From contig NZ_KQ130482.1 of the NCBI RefSeq assembly GCF_001050375.1, positions 62,001 to 126,000 on the forward strand: a DNA stretch of 64,000 nt, written 5' to 3'. Every line of letters starts with the position of its first letter. The stretch's first letter is position 1. The position numbers and the translations under genes are program-made. Source of the stretch: Catenovulum maritimum. GTDB taxonomy: Bacteria > Pseudomonadota > Gammaproteobacteria > Enterobacterales > Alteromonadaceae. Below, in pieces: positions 26,925 through 37,200 of the stretch. Under the pieces are notes generated by a model. It did no database searches. It saw only the letters and a program-made list of their open reading frames with translations, and was not told the origin of the DNA.

Positions 26925-27923
26925 ATGACTAAAATGATAATGGTGAGTGTTAAACCTTACGACCAAAAATACTTTGAACAAGCCAACCAAAAGTTTAATT
27001 TATCCATAGACTATAGCCCAATTCATTTAACCGAAGAGACAGCCCATCTTTTTCAAGGTTATAGCGCTATTTGTATTTTTGTAAATGATATAGCCAATGA
27101 AAAAGTACTGAACATATTAAAAAATAACGGCATTAAACTAATCGCACTTAGGTGTGCAGGTTTTAATAATATCGATCTCGAATGCGCCAAAAAACTAGGT
27201 ATCACAGTTTGCCGTGTCCCAGAATATTCACCACAAGCAGTCGCAGAGCACACAGTTGGTTTAATCTTAACCCTAAGCAGAAAATATCATAAGGCTTATA
27301 ACAGAGTTAAAGAAGATAACTTCGCGCTCGATGGCTTGCTCGGCTTTAATCTTTATCAAAAAACGGTTGGGATTATTGGTACGGGTAAAATAGGCTTGGC
27401 GACGATTAAAATCTTAATTGGATTTGGTTGTAAGGTCGTATGCTATGACCCAAGCCCAAATCCAGTAGTCAATGAAATCGGCGCTGAATATCTGCCACTT
27501 GACCAAGTTTTTCAACAAGCTGATATTCTTAGCTTGCACTGCCCGCTTACCCCGCAGACCCACCAATTAATCAATACAGAGAGTATTCAAAAAATGAAAA
27601 AAGGTGTCTGCTTAATTAACACCAGCCGAGGTGGATTAATTGACACCCAAGCAATCATTGCAGCACTCAAGCAAAAACATGTCGGTTACTTAGGCCTAGA
27701 CGTTTACGAACAAGAAGCTGACTTATTCTTTGAAGACCTATCAGATCAAATAATTGAAGACGATATATTTCAGCGACTGCTTACTTTTCCTAACGTATTA
27801 GTTACTGGCCACCAAGGTTTTTTCACCCAAGAAGCATTGCAATGTATCGCTGAAACCAGCTTAACCAATATTCAAAAATTTGAGGCTCAACAAGCGATTC
27901 CTGCAGAATTTATCTGCAGTTAA
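26925..27923 (+). CDS. ldhA: D-lactate dehydrogenase, fermentative
   Basis: 332 residues; NADH-dependent reduction of pyruvate to D-lactate in the cytoplasm. The Rossmann motif is VGIIGTGKIG; catalytic Arg lies in INTSRGGLIDT, and the later His in VTGHQGFFTQEAL. DVYEQEADLFFEDLSDQIIE is the insertion typical of the LdhA branch of 2-hydroxyacid dehydrogenases. The frame opens at 26895, but the ATG at 26925, 9 nt after AGGAG, gives the family-typical start (MTKMIMVSVKPYDQKYF). Backbone gene. Confidence 0.93.
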   Translation: MTKMIMVSVKPYDQKYFEQANQKFNLSIDYSPIHLTEETAHLFQGYSAICIFVNDIANEKVLNILKNNGIKLIALRCAGFNNIDLECAKKLGITVCRVPEYSPQAVAEHTVGLILTLSRKYHKAYNRVKEDNFALDGLLGFNLYQKTVGIIGTGKIGLATIKILIGFGCKVVCYDPSPNPVVNEIGAEYLPLDQVFQQADILSLHCPLTPQTHQLINTESIQKMKKGVCLINTSRGGLIDTQAIIAALKQKHVGYLGLDVYEQEADLFFEDLSDQIIEDDIFQRLLTFPNVLVTGHQGFFTQEALQCIAETSLTNIQKFEAQQAIPAEFICS

Positions 27924-28021
27924 TACCAATAAAAGATCTAATCTAGTCGGATTTAAGTATAACCTCAGTCAATATCAATAATTTTGTCTTAACATTAGTA
28001 ATTATATAACTGGGGTTAAAT

Positions 28022-28285
28022 ATGAAAAATAATCTAGACCTTCACCTATTTTTAAATGCATTCAACATAATATGCAAAAACGGTGAAAAACAGCATAATT
28101 ATCATTTACTTCAAGGCATGAGAGCTTGGAGCGATTTTGATGGCTATACCTGCTTTTTAGCCAATAGCAAAGTCACTATGACACTGCTATTCCACGGAAA
28201 ATACTCTATCGATGCAACAAATGATGCTGAGATAGATACTTTCACGCAGCAAGTTAAACGCCTTTGTATAGCAAATAAAGGTTAA
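28022..28285 (+). CDS. Small hypothetical protein
   Basis: 87 residues from ATG after GGGG. Motifs include WSDFDGYTCFLANSKVTMTL and LFHGKYSIDATNDAEIDTF. It is 4 bp upstream of the Trp-rich protein gene, so the two are translationally linked. This pairing resembles small DUF3081-like proteins in Gammaproteobacteria, but I am not certain of the family. Confidence 0.65.
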   Translation: MKNNLDLHLFLNAFNIICKNGEKQHNYHLLQGMRAWSDFDGYTCFLANSKVTMTLLFHGKYSIDATNDAEIDTFTQQVKRLCIANKG

Positions 28286-28289
28286 ATTA

Positions 28290-28505
28290 ATGAATAAGGT
28301 TTCACCTAAAAGCTTACTCAACAGTAAATGGACCAAGCAAGTCATCGCTAATAAAGAAAAACACTTTGTGATAACTGAAGTTGATTTTGATGAAGATAAA
28401 AATGTCATCAAATGCGTCATTCAAGCTGTGATCAATAAAAACGAGTACGCAATAAATTGGCGGGATTTAAAAAACAGCCAAAGTTGGCGTATTGGTTGGC
28501 AGTAA
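28290..28505 (+). CDS. TIGR02450-family Trp-rich small protein
   Basis: 71 residues matching the family layout: P-K-S-L-L-N-S-K-W-T near the start, KEKHFVITEVDFDED in the middle, then INWRDLKNSQSWRIGWQ at the end. Function unknown in the family. ATG follows AAGGTTAAATTA. Confidence 0.85.
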   Translation: MNKVSPKSLLNSKWTKQVIANKEKHFVITEVDFDEDKNVIKCVIQAVINKNEYAINWRDLKNSQSWRIGWQ

Positions 28506-28586
28506 GCAATTAAATCAATAGAAAAATCAGTTAAAAGTGATAGAGTAAAGCATACTCATTCTTAAAATTCATATATCAGGACGAAC

Positions 28587-28907
28587 ATGAAAGCCTATCT
28601 AATTTTAGTTTGCTTAATATTTACCGTACCAGCTCATGCCGAAGAAATATCTTGGTGGGAAACTGTAAAATCTTATGTATCAAGCGCTTGGGAAGATACT
28701 GAAGATGACAGAGAAGACCTTGCCGAGAAAACCAAAGAAAAAACTGCCACAGCGCTAAAAGCAGCAAAAGAAAAAGGCTCAGAATTATTAGACGTGACGG
28801 CTGAAAAATCAAAAGAATTAGCCGAAGATGGAAAAGAAAAGTCAAAAGAAGCTTGGCAAAAAACCAAAGAAAAATCGGGTGAACTTTGGCAAAAAATCAA
28901 AGAATAA
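28587..28907 (+). CDS. Secreted KE-rich helical repeat protein
   Basis: Signal peptide (LILVCLIFTVPAHA) then 87 residues of Lys/Glu-rich 11-residue-like repeats (KEKTATALKAAKEKGSELL, AEKSKELAEDGKEKSKEAWQ). The pattern resembles amphipathic LEA/apolipoprotein-like helices. It is probably periplasmic and of unknown role. ATG follows AGGACGAAC. Confidence 0.65.
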   Translation: MKAYLILVCLIFTVPAHAEEISWWETVKSYVSSAWEDTEDDREDLAEKTKEKTATALKAAKEKGSELLDVTAEKSKELAEDGKEKSKEAWQKTKEKSGELWQKIKE

Positions 28908-28944
28908 ACTAGGTTTCGCTACTCATGCTAGTTAGAAAGGTTTA

Positions 28945-29358
28945 ATGCCAATGAAGTTAGCACAAATAAAGCGTGTTTTTTATACTGCACTGGGTGTTAG
29001 CTTATTAGCTAGTTGCGGATCCACGCCAGAAAATATCTGCGAAAAATGGCCAAATCGTTATAAAGCACCATATACATTTTTACCTGACGAAATAAAGCCA
29101 TTAGTCAGAATTGAACCTAGATACCCTAAACACGCCTTTAAAGATAAAGTTGAAGGTTGGGTTGAGCTTGCGTACGTCGTCGTTAATGGTCGGCCAAGTC
29201 AAATAAGGGTCATCAGTGCTAAGCCAGAGGGGGTTTTTGACATTTCAGCCATTACGGCATTAAGTAAATGGATTTATCAAAAAACCTACCAGGATTGTAT
29301 CTTGGTACCTAAAGCCTACCCAATGAGAACCGTACTCACTTTTGCGATAAAAGATTAA
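28945..29358 (+). CDS. Lipoprotein with TonB C-terminal domain
   Basis: The lipobox is SLLASCGST (Cys near 26). The last 90 residues match the TonB C-terminal fold: RIEPRYPKHAFKDKVEGWVE, LAYVVVNGRPSQIRVISAKP, ALSKWIYQKT and MRTVLTFAI. No N-terminal transmembrane helix for ExbB/ExbD contact and no proline-rich spacer are present, so it is unlikely to be the energising TonB; it may bind a TonB box or TonB itself. It is followed 5 bp later by a PhyH-like gene. Confidence 0.75.
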   Translation: MPMKLAQIKRVFYTALGVSLLASCGSTPENICEKWPNRYKAPYTFLPDEIKPLVRIEPRYPKHAFKDKVEGWVELAYVVVNGRPSQIRVISAKPEGVFDISAITALSKWIYQKTYQDCILVPKAYPMRTVLTFAIKD

Positions 29359-29363
29359 GCCAA

Positions 29364-30152
29364 ATGCGTTTGTTGTCTGAGCTTCAAACTTATATCCAAA
29401 AACAATATTCAGCATATGGCTATGTTGTTTTAAAGCAATTTTTCAACTCGAACGAGCGCTTGCCCATTTATACTGAACTCATGGATTTTCAGCAAAATTG
29501 GCTTAAAGATAATTTCGAAGTTTACCTAGCTGGCGCAGTAAATTCAGCTTATTTAACTTCGACTCAACACCTAAACGAAGCAAGCCGAGAGACCTTGTTT
29601 AACCTGATTGCATCAAACAAAATAATGCAATTAGTACAAAGCTTAATACCCAAGTCTCCATGCTTTTTAAACACACAATTATTTTTTGATCCACTCAACC
29701 CAGATCAGAAAAATTACTGGCACAGAGACCCTCAATATCATATATCTCTGGTAGAGCAGCAAGCCGCATTAACCGGCCCAAATGTGATTCACTTTAGACT
29801 GGCATTAAAAAATGAAAGAGGCATAGAGTTAGTCCCTAAATCTCATATCAAGTGGGACAGCACAGAAGAGCTAGAGGTACGTTTATCGCAAAACGGTAAG
29901 CAGCATCATCAACCTCTTAGCACAGGCAAAGTAATAGCCTTAGATGCTGGTGACTTGCTAATTTTTTCAGCCAATATGATACACAGAGGCTTGTATGGTT
30001 TAGATAGGTTAGCGTTGGATATCCTATTTTGCGATCCAGCTCCAGAAGTCCTCAAATTTATTCAATTAGATTGCTTACCAAACACCGAGCAACTTGCTCA
30101 GTTAGAAGATGCTTCTGCTTTTGAGAATAGTTTGAGATTCATCCATAACTAG
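29364..30152 (+). CDS. Phytanoyl-CoA dioxygenase (PhyH) family protein
   Basis: 262 residues, Fe(II)/2-oxoglutarate-dependent cupin fold. The metal-binding facial triad is visible as WHRDPQYH (His and Asp) and the later His in MIHRGLYGLDR, whose Arg would bind 2-oxoglutarate. Substrate unknown; PhyH relatives hydroxylate many small molecules. The start lies 5 bp after the TonB-C lipoprotein stop. Convergent with the PilZ gene, with 4 bp between the stops. Confidence 0.75.
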   Translation: MRLLSELQTYIQKQYSAYGYVVLKQFFNSNERLPIYTELMDFQQNWLKDNFEVYLAGAVNSAYLTSTQHLNEASRETLFNLIASNKIMQLVQSLIPKSPCFLNTQLFFDPLNPDQKNYWHRDPQYHISLVEQQAALTGPNVIHFRLALKNERGIELVPKSHIKWDSTEELEVRLSQNGKQHHQPLSTGKVIALDAGDLLIFSANMIHRGLYGLDRLALDILFCDPAPEVLKFIQLDCLPNTEQLAQLEDASAFENSLRFIHN

Positions 30153-30156
30153 AGCT

Positions 30157-30849
30157 CTAGTCTTCATCCTCTTCGTGAATAATAATGTAGTTAATTAACT
30201 TAATCGCTTGTTTTTTGGATTCGGTGTCAAACTTTAAGCCCAGTGAAATATCGTCTCCAATTTTCTTATATGAGCAAGTAACGCATTCGACTTCTAGCTT
30301 TTCATTTTCAATAAAATTTTCGATGAGCAAGTGTAACTTATCACCTCTTTCTAAAACCACTTCAGCTGCTTCTTTTATCATTAGCTGACAGCCGGAAATG
30401 GAAATATCAGTAATCATACCATGGCGTTGTTTATCGGCTATTTCGAGTTTCGTTGCTATGTCTGTGTCAATACGGACTGCTTTTCTTAAACTTTGGACGC
30501 TTACGGTTTGCGGAAAATTAAGCACCATAATCCGAGAGGGTATTTTTAACACTTGTTTAATACTGCTAACAAAAGCAGCAACTGAGCCTTCGTGTCCCTC
30601 TTGTAAGCCACGAACCGTAACCGCGGCATCAGGTACTATATACTGCGAAATATTACCGATTTTACTACTTTCCGGTAACTGAACTAGTGCGTATTTTTTA
30701 GGTAAATAGCCGATAAAAATACTTCTAAATTTGATTTTTTGCCCTGATGGTGTCGATATTTCAACCGTTACAATTGAACCCGCTTGTAACAGCCCTAAAT
30801 TTCGACTCAATCTTTCCAGAGTATTAAATTCAACAGGCGTTGTTAACAT
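30157..30849 (-). CDS. PilZ-domain c-di-GMP receptor protein (YcgR-like layout)
   Basis: 230 residues from the ATG at 30849 (TTG 5 codons earlier is possible). The N-terminal half looks like the YcgR N domain (LLQAGSIVTVEISTPSGQKI). The C-terminal PilZ domain carries RKAVRIDTD in the arginine motif position and DISISGCQL in the D/N-x-S-x-x-G position. It probably binds c-di-GMP and affects motility or surface behaviour. It is divergent from a GGDEF-EAL gene, which suits a shared signalling role. Confidence 0.8.
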   Translation of the reverse strand: MLTTPVEFNTLERLSRNLGLLQAGSIVTVEISTPSGQKIKFRSIFIGYLPKKYALVQLPESSKIGNISQYIVPDAAVTVRGLQEGHEGSVAAFVSSIKQVLKIPSRIMVLNFPQTVSVQSLRKAVRIDTDIATKLEIADKQRHGMITDISISGCQLMIKEAAEVVLERGDKLHLLIENFIENEKLEVECVTCSYKKIGDDISLGLKFDTESKKQAIKLINYIIIHEEDED

Positions 30850-31041
30850 TATGACTGTGACCAATTAATCCTAATGCTTTAAAAGTAGTTAATTAAACTT
30901 ATTAATCAAAGAAACCATAACTAATCCTAGTTTTTTCCTTAATTAGTCAAGATAAGCGTCTATAATTATTAAAATCAATTGAAATTAAGTTACAAGATGT
31001 TAACTTAATTTAAACTTGCGCTAGCAAGATAAATTTATCTT

Positions 31042-33105
31042 TTGTTTTTTAGGCTACTCATTTTTCAGGCTTTATTTGTGTATAAATACTATTATAAAAT
31101 TCTTGATAAGCTCTCTCTTAATTCATTAAAAGCGAGAGTTGTATTAACTTTATTCGCTACCAGTTTGTTAATCACTGTTATTATTGCATCTGCGTTTTCT
31201 GCATATCAATTTATTAAGGTAAAACAACAAATAACCTTAACCGTACATGAAAACATTAATTCAACAATTAGTTCATTGTCCGAAGCTTTATGGAGCTTTA
31301 AAGAAGAAACTGTCTCGCATATAGTGGCTGGGCTAAACCAATCGCCCTATATTTCAGCAGTAGAAGTTATAAGCGACTCAGGTAAAACTTATGCCGAAGG
31401 CGTTAAAAGCAATTCGTTTTTTACCAAAAGGGATTTGTCATTTAAATCAGAACAAATAAGCCCAGTGAATGTCGGGACATTACAGATTTGGCTAAACCAG
31501 TCAGCGATTAATAAACAAATCTATAATACAGTTTATAACATCATTTTAGTTTATCTGATTTCAGCTTTGGTGATAGCACTGATAACGATTAAGCTGATAG
31601 ATGCAATTTTATCAAGGCACTTGTCTAGAATAGCCACTGGTCTGCAAAAATTTGATTTAAATGATTCAGATAATATCCACTTACAGTTAGACAGACCCAG
31701 CTACATTCAGGACGAATTAACTAGCATATTAGATGGTTTCAATACCCTCAGACAAAACGCTAAAGACTTTTTAACCACAAAAGAACAGTTTGAACAGCAT
31801 TTAACTTATCAAGCTAATTTTGACGATTTAACAAAACTAGCAAATCGTCGCTATGGTTTGGAGCTATTAAACAACAAAATCAAAAATATCCAAGACAAGG
31901 CTTGTTTTTCTATCTTGTTTATTGATTTAGATGGCTTTAAAGAAATTAACGACACACACTACCATTTGGTCGGTGATGAGCTATTAAAGATAGTTGCGAA
32001 AAGATTAACCGACATTTCCATTATACAAAACCCTATCATCTCTAGAATTGGGGGTGATGAATTTATGATGGCGATTAATTTAACTGGCGCCCAGCTAAAT
32101 TCTTTCTGTAATGATTTAATCAATGCAATCAAACGAAGTTACATCATAGCTGAGACTAGGTTATCGCTCAGCTGTAGCATTGGCATCGCCATGTATCCAG
32201 CCGACGGTGATACTGCGACCAGTTTGATTTCAAATGCCGATACGGCTATGTATCAAGCAAAACTCGCAGGTAAAAGTCAGTTTAAGTTTTACTCTGAGGA
32301 AATGTCTCAAGAACTAATTTTTAAATCTAATTTAAAAACGGCACTAAAAACAGCCTTAGCAAGAAAAGAAATCCAAGTTTATTTCCAGCCTATCTTTGCG
32401 ATATCTGATGCCAAAATTGTTGGCTTTGAAGCGTTATGTCGTTGGAATCACAAAGAATATGGTCCTATCAGACCTGATGTATTTATTGCTTTAGCTGAAG
32501 AGACAGGCGACATAGTTGAAATTGATAGATATGTGCTTTGCGAGGTAATTAAAAATTTAGCCGAATTTGAACAGCAATCAGATAAGATTTCGTTGTTTGG
32601 TACGGTAAATTTTTGTCCTCTCGATTTTGAGCAGAAAGACCTAACACAGTATCTAAACTTTCAGTTAGAAAAATACCAACTGACTAATAATAAATTAGAG
32701 ATCGAAGTCACCGAACGATCTATGCTGGCCGAAGATGAAACTGACATAAAGCAAAAGCTTGAAGAGCTCGCTAATTTAGGGGTAAAAATTGCGATAGATG
32801 ACTTTGGTACAGGCTATTCAGCATTAAGTTATGTTAAAAACTACCGCAGCTATATTTCTAAAATTAAGGTAGATAGGTTATTTGTTAGAGATATTGAAGT
32901 CGACCATGCTGACGCTGCTCTTATCAACTCAATAATCAGTATGGCTAAAGGTTTAGGGATGAAAGTGGTTGCTGAAGGAATAGAAACCGAGGAACAAAAA
33001 AATATGTTAGAAACGCTCGGCTGCCAATATGGTCAAGGCTATTTAATTAGTAAACCCATCCCAATTGAAGAGTTTAAGCAATTAGTATTTAACACTGAAA
33101 ACTAA
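31042..33105 (+). CDS. GGDEF-EAL c-di-GMP signalling protein
   Basis: Membrane sensor. A transmembrane segment (VVLTLFATSLLITVIIASAF) precedes a periplasmic domain and a second helix (NIILVYLISALVIALITIKL), then a HAMP-like linker. The GGDEF domain has RIGGDEFMM with its active-site motif intact, and the EAL domain has FEALCRW, NFCPLDFE and DDFGTGYSAL. Both catalytic motifs look complete, so it may make or degrade c-di-GMP. The frame opens with TTG at 31042; GTG at 31078 is an alternative and no ATG lies nearby, so the start is uncertain. Confidence 0.85.
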   Translation: MFFRLLIFQALFVYKYYYKILDKLSLNSLKARVVLTLFATSLLITVIIASAFSAYQFIKVKQQITLTVHENINSTISSLSEALWSFKEETVSHIVAGLNQSPYISAVEVISDSGKTYAEGVKSNSFFTKRDLSFKSEQISPVNVGTLQIWLNQSAINKQIYNTVYNIILVYLISALVIALITIKLIDAILSRHLSRIATGLQKFDLNDSDNIHLQLDRPSYIQDELTSILDGFNTLRQNAKDFLTTKEQFEQHLTYQANFDDLTKLANRRYGLELLNNKIKNIQDKACFSILFIDLDGFKEINDTHYHLVGDELLKIVAKRLTDISIIQNPIISRIGGDEFMMAINLTGAQLNSFCNDLINAIKRSYIIAETRLSLSCSIGIAMYPADGDTATSLISNADTAMYQAKLAGKSQFKFYSEEMSQELIFKSNLKTALKTALARKEIQVYFQPIFAISDAKIVGFEALCRWNHKEYGPIRPDVFIALAEETGDIVEIDRYVLCEVIKNLAEFEQQSDKISLFGTVNFCPLDFEQKDLTQYLNFQLEKYQLTNNKLEIEVTERSMLAEDETDIKQKLEELANLGVKIAIDDFGTGYSALSYVKNYRSYISKIKVDRLFVRDIEVDHADAALINSIISMAKGLGMKVVAEGIETEEQKNMLETLGCQYGQGYLISKPIPIEEFKQLVFNTEN

Positions 33106-33114
33106 ACAGAAGAC

Positions 33115-33178
33115 GACCAAGTGCATTTTTGATTTAATTTTGATGCTATATCAAAATCGTGTAAAAAGTTACTTGGTC
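33115..33178. terminator. Terminator between convergent genes
   Basis: Outer stem GACCAAGT / ACTTGGTC encloses an inner TTTTGAT / ATCAAAA stem. It lies between the GGDEF-EAL and GntR stops. Confidence 0.6.
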
Positions 33179-33187
33179 TAAAATTAA

Positions 33188-33901
33188 CTAGGCCGTTGAC
33201 TCTAAAGCTTCGTCAATTAATATTAAAGCTTCCTGAATGATAAACGCAGTCGCTTCTCTAGCAGCGGCCGCATCACGTGCCATTATCGCAGTTAATATTT
33301 TGTGGTGGTCGTCTAAGTCGCCCGCTTTTACCCCTTTTAATAAATTGGTATAGCGAATACTGACGTTTAATGCTGTTTTAACGAATTCACGAAGCTGGAC
33401 GAAGAATCGATTTTTACTCGCGTATAAAATGCTTTCATGAAAAGCGATATCAGATTCAAGTACGTCATCTAAGCCTTGATGTGCCAGCTCTAATCGACGC
33501 ATAGCATGTTTGATCTGTTGGATTAACTCTGGCGTAGCATGTTGCGCAGCTAAAGACGCAGCCTCAGGTTCAATCGCTAACCTAACTTGCAAAAACTCTT
33601 TTAAGAGCGTTAGAGAGGGTTTGCTGTCTAGAATCCATTTCAAGACATCTCGGTCAAAAATATTCCACTGATCTTGAGGTAAAATGCGAATACCTTGCCG
33701 AGGTCTAGAAATAATCATGCCTTTCGCAGAGAGCATCTTTATTGCTTCTCTCATCGCACTTCGGCTAATGCCAAACTCGCTACATAAAACGGCTTCAGTT
33801 GGTAGGCCACCACTTTGATCGTAAGTTCCACTCACAATCGATTTGCCTAGTTCATGTGCTATATGCCATGAGTAATTTAAATTTGGGATAGCTTGTTGCA
33901 T
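33188..33901 (-). CDS. FadR/GntR-family transcriptional regulator
   Basis: 237 residues. N-terminal winged helix (TEAVLCSEFGISRSAMREAI, KMLSAKGMIISRPRQGIRIL) and a C-terminal FCD ligand domain (LAIEPEAASLAAQHATPELI, ESDIAFHESILYASKN, DDHHKILTAI). FadR-type members of this sort usually sense sugar acids (UxuR, DgoR, ExuR). Start ATG at 33901 (after GAGTG) is preferred to one 10 codons earlier. Two AAACATA-type sites sit 25-56 bp upstream, and copies of the palindrome precede five other transcription units up to 58.8 kb, so it is probably the autoregulated controller of this locus. Confidence 0.88.
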   Translation of the reverse strand: MQQAIPNLNYSWHIAHELGKSIVSGTYDQSGGLPTEAVLCSEFGISRSAMREAIKMLSAKGMIISRPRQGIRILPQDQWNIFDRDVLKWILDSKPSLTLLKEFLQVRLAIEPEAASLAAQHATPELIQQIKHAMRRLELAHQGLDDVLESDIAFHESILYASKNRFFVQLREFVKTALNVSIRYTNLLKGVKAGDLDDHHKILTAIMARDAAAAREATAFIIQEALILIDEALESTA

Positions 33902-33925
33902 AATTTTCACTCTAAAACACCCGAC

Positions 33926-33957
33926 AAACATAGTATATACAAAAACATACTACGTTT
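33926..33957. promoter_or_regulatory. Putative GntR operators at its own promoter
   Basis: AAACATAGTATATAC (33926-33940) and AAACATACTACGTTT (33943-33957). The latter is nearly palindromic. It matches the 15-bp consensus AAACATAnTATGTTT found at other promoters. The remaining 33958-34200 gap is AT-rich and shows no gene. Confidence 0.65.
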
Positions 33958-34200
33958 AAAGATAAAGATGATTTAAACAACAAATACTATTTATCCGTTA
34001 AAATGGCAATTGAAGTGTGTTATTCAGCTGTTGAGCATAGATAGTATTCAACCTTATTTTCCACAGTAAAGTACGAAAATAATGTTCGACTTCTAACTTA
34101 CTTATTTAATATCAGGATCAAGCTTCTATCTAAAATATGAGCTCATTTAGGAAAGATGTTAACCCTAATAAAACACTGATTAATGGAGAAATCTAAAAAA

Positions 34201-34225
34201 GGCTTTGAGGGTTAATCTCAAAGCC
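34201..34225 (-). terminator. Terminator of the heme-LamG protein gene
   Basis: GGCTTTGAG / CTCAAAGCC stem with a T-tract on the minus strand (AAAAAA at 34195-34200), 26 bp past the stop. Confidence 0.8.
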
Positions 34226-34250
34226 AAAGGGAGGTGCCAACAAAATACAT

Positions 34251-37200
34251 TTAAAGCGACTGGCGAACACCAACTGCATTTATTTCTTGTAGTCCGACTG
34301 TTTGTCCACTCGGAGCTTGAAGCAATACTCGGACCTGACTTGCGCTAAAAGTAACTGAGTAAGTTTGTAAGTTTTGGTTACTGCTGGCTTGCCAATTAGT
34401 TACATCTAGCCAAGCATTACTGGCGTTATCCCAAGTTTGGATTTTCCATCTTGAAACTTGCTCAGGGTTCGAATTATCTTCCTTTAAAGTAAAACTGATA
34501 TCTTGGTACACAGCGCCGAAATCGAATTCCAACCAAACCGGAGAGGAATTTGCGCCTCTTTCACCAACCTGTGTAACGGCTTCTTCTGCACTGTTATCAG
34601 AATTATCATCTAATGCATAACCAATTGTAGCATTTACCCAGTTGCCACTATTACCGACCAGAGTTGATAAATTAACAATGTTTTCTGGCTGGTTTGGTGT
34701 GCTTGTATCTGTGTCTTCGCCTGTACTGGCGAGTACCAACCTGTCAATCGAAAAACCTTCTACCGGGTCGGCAATAAAATGCTCTGCTGGAATGCCTTGG
34801 CCCAACCAGTTAGCGGGAATATTACCAAATACCTTAGCATCCGGTTGCATAGGTTGTCGTCTCGGATCATCAACTGCATCTAAACTATTATTTAAGGTAA
34901 GCGCGTCAATATCTAAACCTTGCATCCCACCCGCTGTATGACAGCTTAAACAAAATGCGTTATTGCTAGAATCCGGTCTAGGAGCATTCCAAAGTAAAGG
35001 CCCTTCCGGAAAGTTAATAGAATCACGAATACTGTGCAGTCCTGCTGGTATATTCGCTAAATGCGCAGCATAGTCTGCACTATAGTCGCTGTAACAAACG
35101 TATTTGTCGTAGCTAGGCTTATTTCTAGTATTCAAAGTATTTCGAATTGCATTGTGAGAACCAGCAGGCATGCTATCTGCGTAATCATTCCAATAATGCC
35201 ATTGCGTATCATCAACAGGAGCAGCAGAGTCTAAACCAACTAAAGTACCATTGGCGTGATTACAAGCCATTTCTACATTCACTCTTTCCGCCATCACTTT
35301 AAAGTCGTCGATCCAGCCAATAAAATTCGATGAATCAGTCGTCTGACTATGGCCAAGCGTCAACTCTCCTTGCTGCATCTCAAATAGACTGTCGCTATGA
35401 GTGAATAAATTGACTCTGAAGCCATTAATATAAGTCGTGATGGTGCGGTTATTGTTAGTTGCTTGTATGCCAATATGTGTCCATGCATTGGTTGGAATAA
35501 CATTGCGAGTATTAATTAATCTAACTTGGTTACCCGTTGAATCAAAGTAAACTAATCGATTTGCGTTACGCACTCTTATTTCAGAGTTATCAGGGAAACG
35601 GATTAAAGTTTTATCTCCAGTCTGGCTACCTCGCATATCTAGAAAAAGACTATAGTACCAATCTGTCTCTTGGATATCTCTGGTTTGTGCCGGCACCGAA
35701 AATTCGATACCACTGCTATTACCGCTAAGCCAAAAACCTTTGCCGTTAATACCACCCTTGGCGATAGGCTCTATTCGGCCATCACCTAATATGTCACCAT
35801 ATAAGGGTATGTTCCATTCAGGTTCGGCAAAACTTGCATTACTTTCAGGTAAAACTCGTCCCGCAGTTGCTGCGTTTTGGACTTTTCCGTCGAGCGTTAT
35901 CCTACCGCCATTACTTCTTAATTCAACCACTTGAGCCATGTTTGCATTGATAAAACTATTTGGGTTTAAGTAGTCATCAAATGCCATTTCAGTGGTACCT
36001 CTACCAGAGCTAACCAGCCAGCTAACGTCCGCAGGGGTAACAGGTTTCATATGCTCTAAGTAATTAAACCTATGCTCATTACTATCAAAAAAGGTTGTAT
36101 TGCCAGAGCTAGCTAAAGGCAGTAGCTCTTCACGGTTATCGCGGCCACTACCAACACGGGTGTAACCATCAAAATTAGACGTTGCTTGATATAATTGCAC
36201 TTCTCGCTGTGAGCCGTCGTCTGCGTGCAAGGTAAAATCTATATTGTTAATTAGGTTATCTAATAAAACCATTTTACCTCGGGTCCAAAGCCCCATAATA
36301 ACCCTACCATTAAGGGCGGAACCATTTTGAGCATCCAAGTCATCAACACATTCATTTACTGACTCAAGGCATCTTGCAGGGTAAAGTGATTCACCTGTTT
36401 TAGTATCATAAAGGCTAGTACCAACTGCTGTAATTGTGATGTTATCCCCTTCTTTATCAATCCAAGGATAAGTGCCTATTGGGTTGCCATCTGGAATTAC
36501 ATTATTTGCCGTATCTCGAAACAACTGCATAGCAAAACCATATCTTTGGTTTATGGTCGTGTCGTAAGGCGCATGTCCAAGTGGATATGGCTTATCCCAT
36601 TGAGTCACGTCACAAGCCGTTTGTGATTCAGGGTTATCATTAACAAAGTAGATGTTATCTGATTTACTGGTATGGCTGACATTTTGGCTATCACGCCAAG
36701 TAATTTCAGTGCCTGCGCCGACTCTTACAAACAGTAATCGACCATCACTGGTAGTCATTGGCTCTAAGAAACTATTCAATTCAAAAGTAGCGCCTTGTAC
36801 AGCTGTTCCTGCTGTTACCTCTACAATTTCTGCATCAGCAGTTTTAGGATTGCTTACTCTAATCGTGACAGGCGTGCCGAAAATGGTTCTTAAATCTGCG
36901 TTATTGTCGTCTCTTTCCGAACGAATAATTGTCACGGTATAACAATCATCGGCATTATCTACACCACATGCCATCGGATTTTTAATATTAGATGTTTCAT
37001 CAAAAGCCGGATCACATAAACCTAAGTGTGAAGATGCGTCCCCTTGAATTTGATTGCTATATAGCACGGCATTACTATCCGCTAATGCATTTGGTTTGCT
37101 TAAAATATCTGTACCAGTCCCAACTTCAGAGTTAACAAATGCTTGTTCGAGTTTTTCGGGTACTTGTAACCTAAAAGCTACCCGTCCATTTTCTTGCAAT

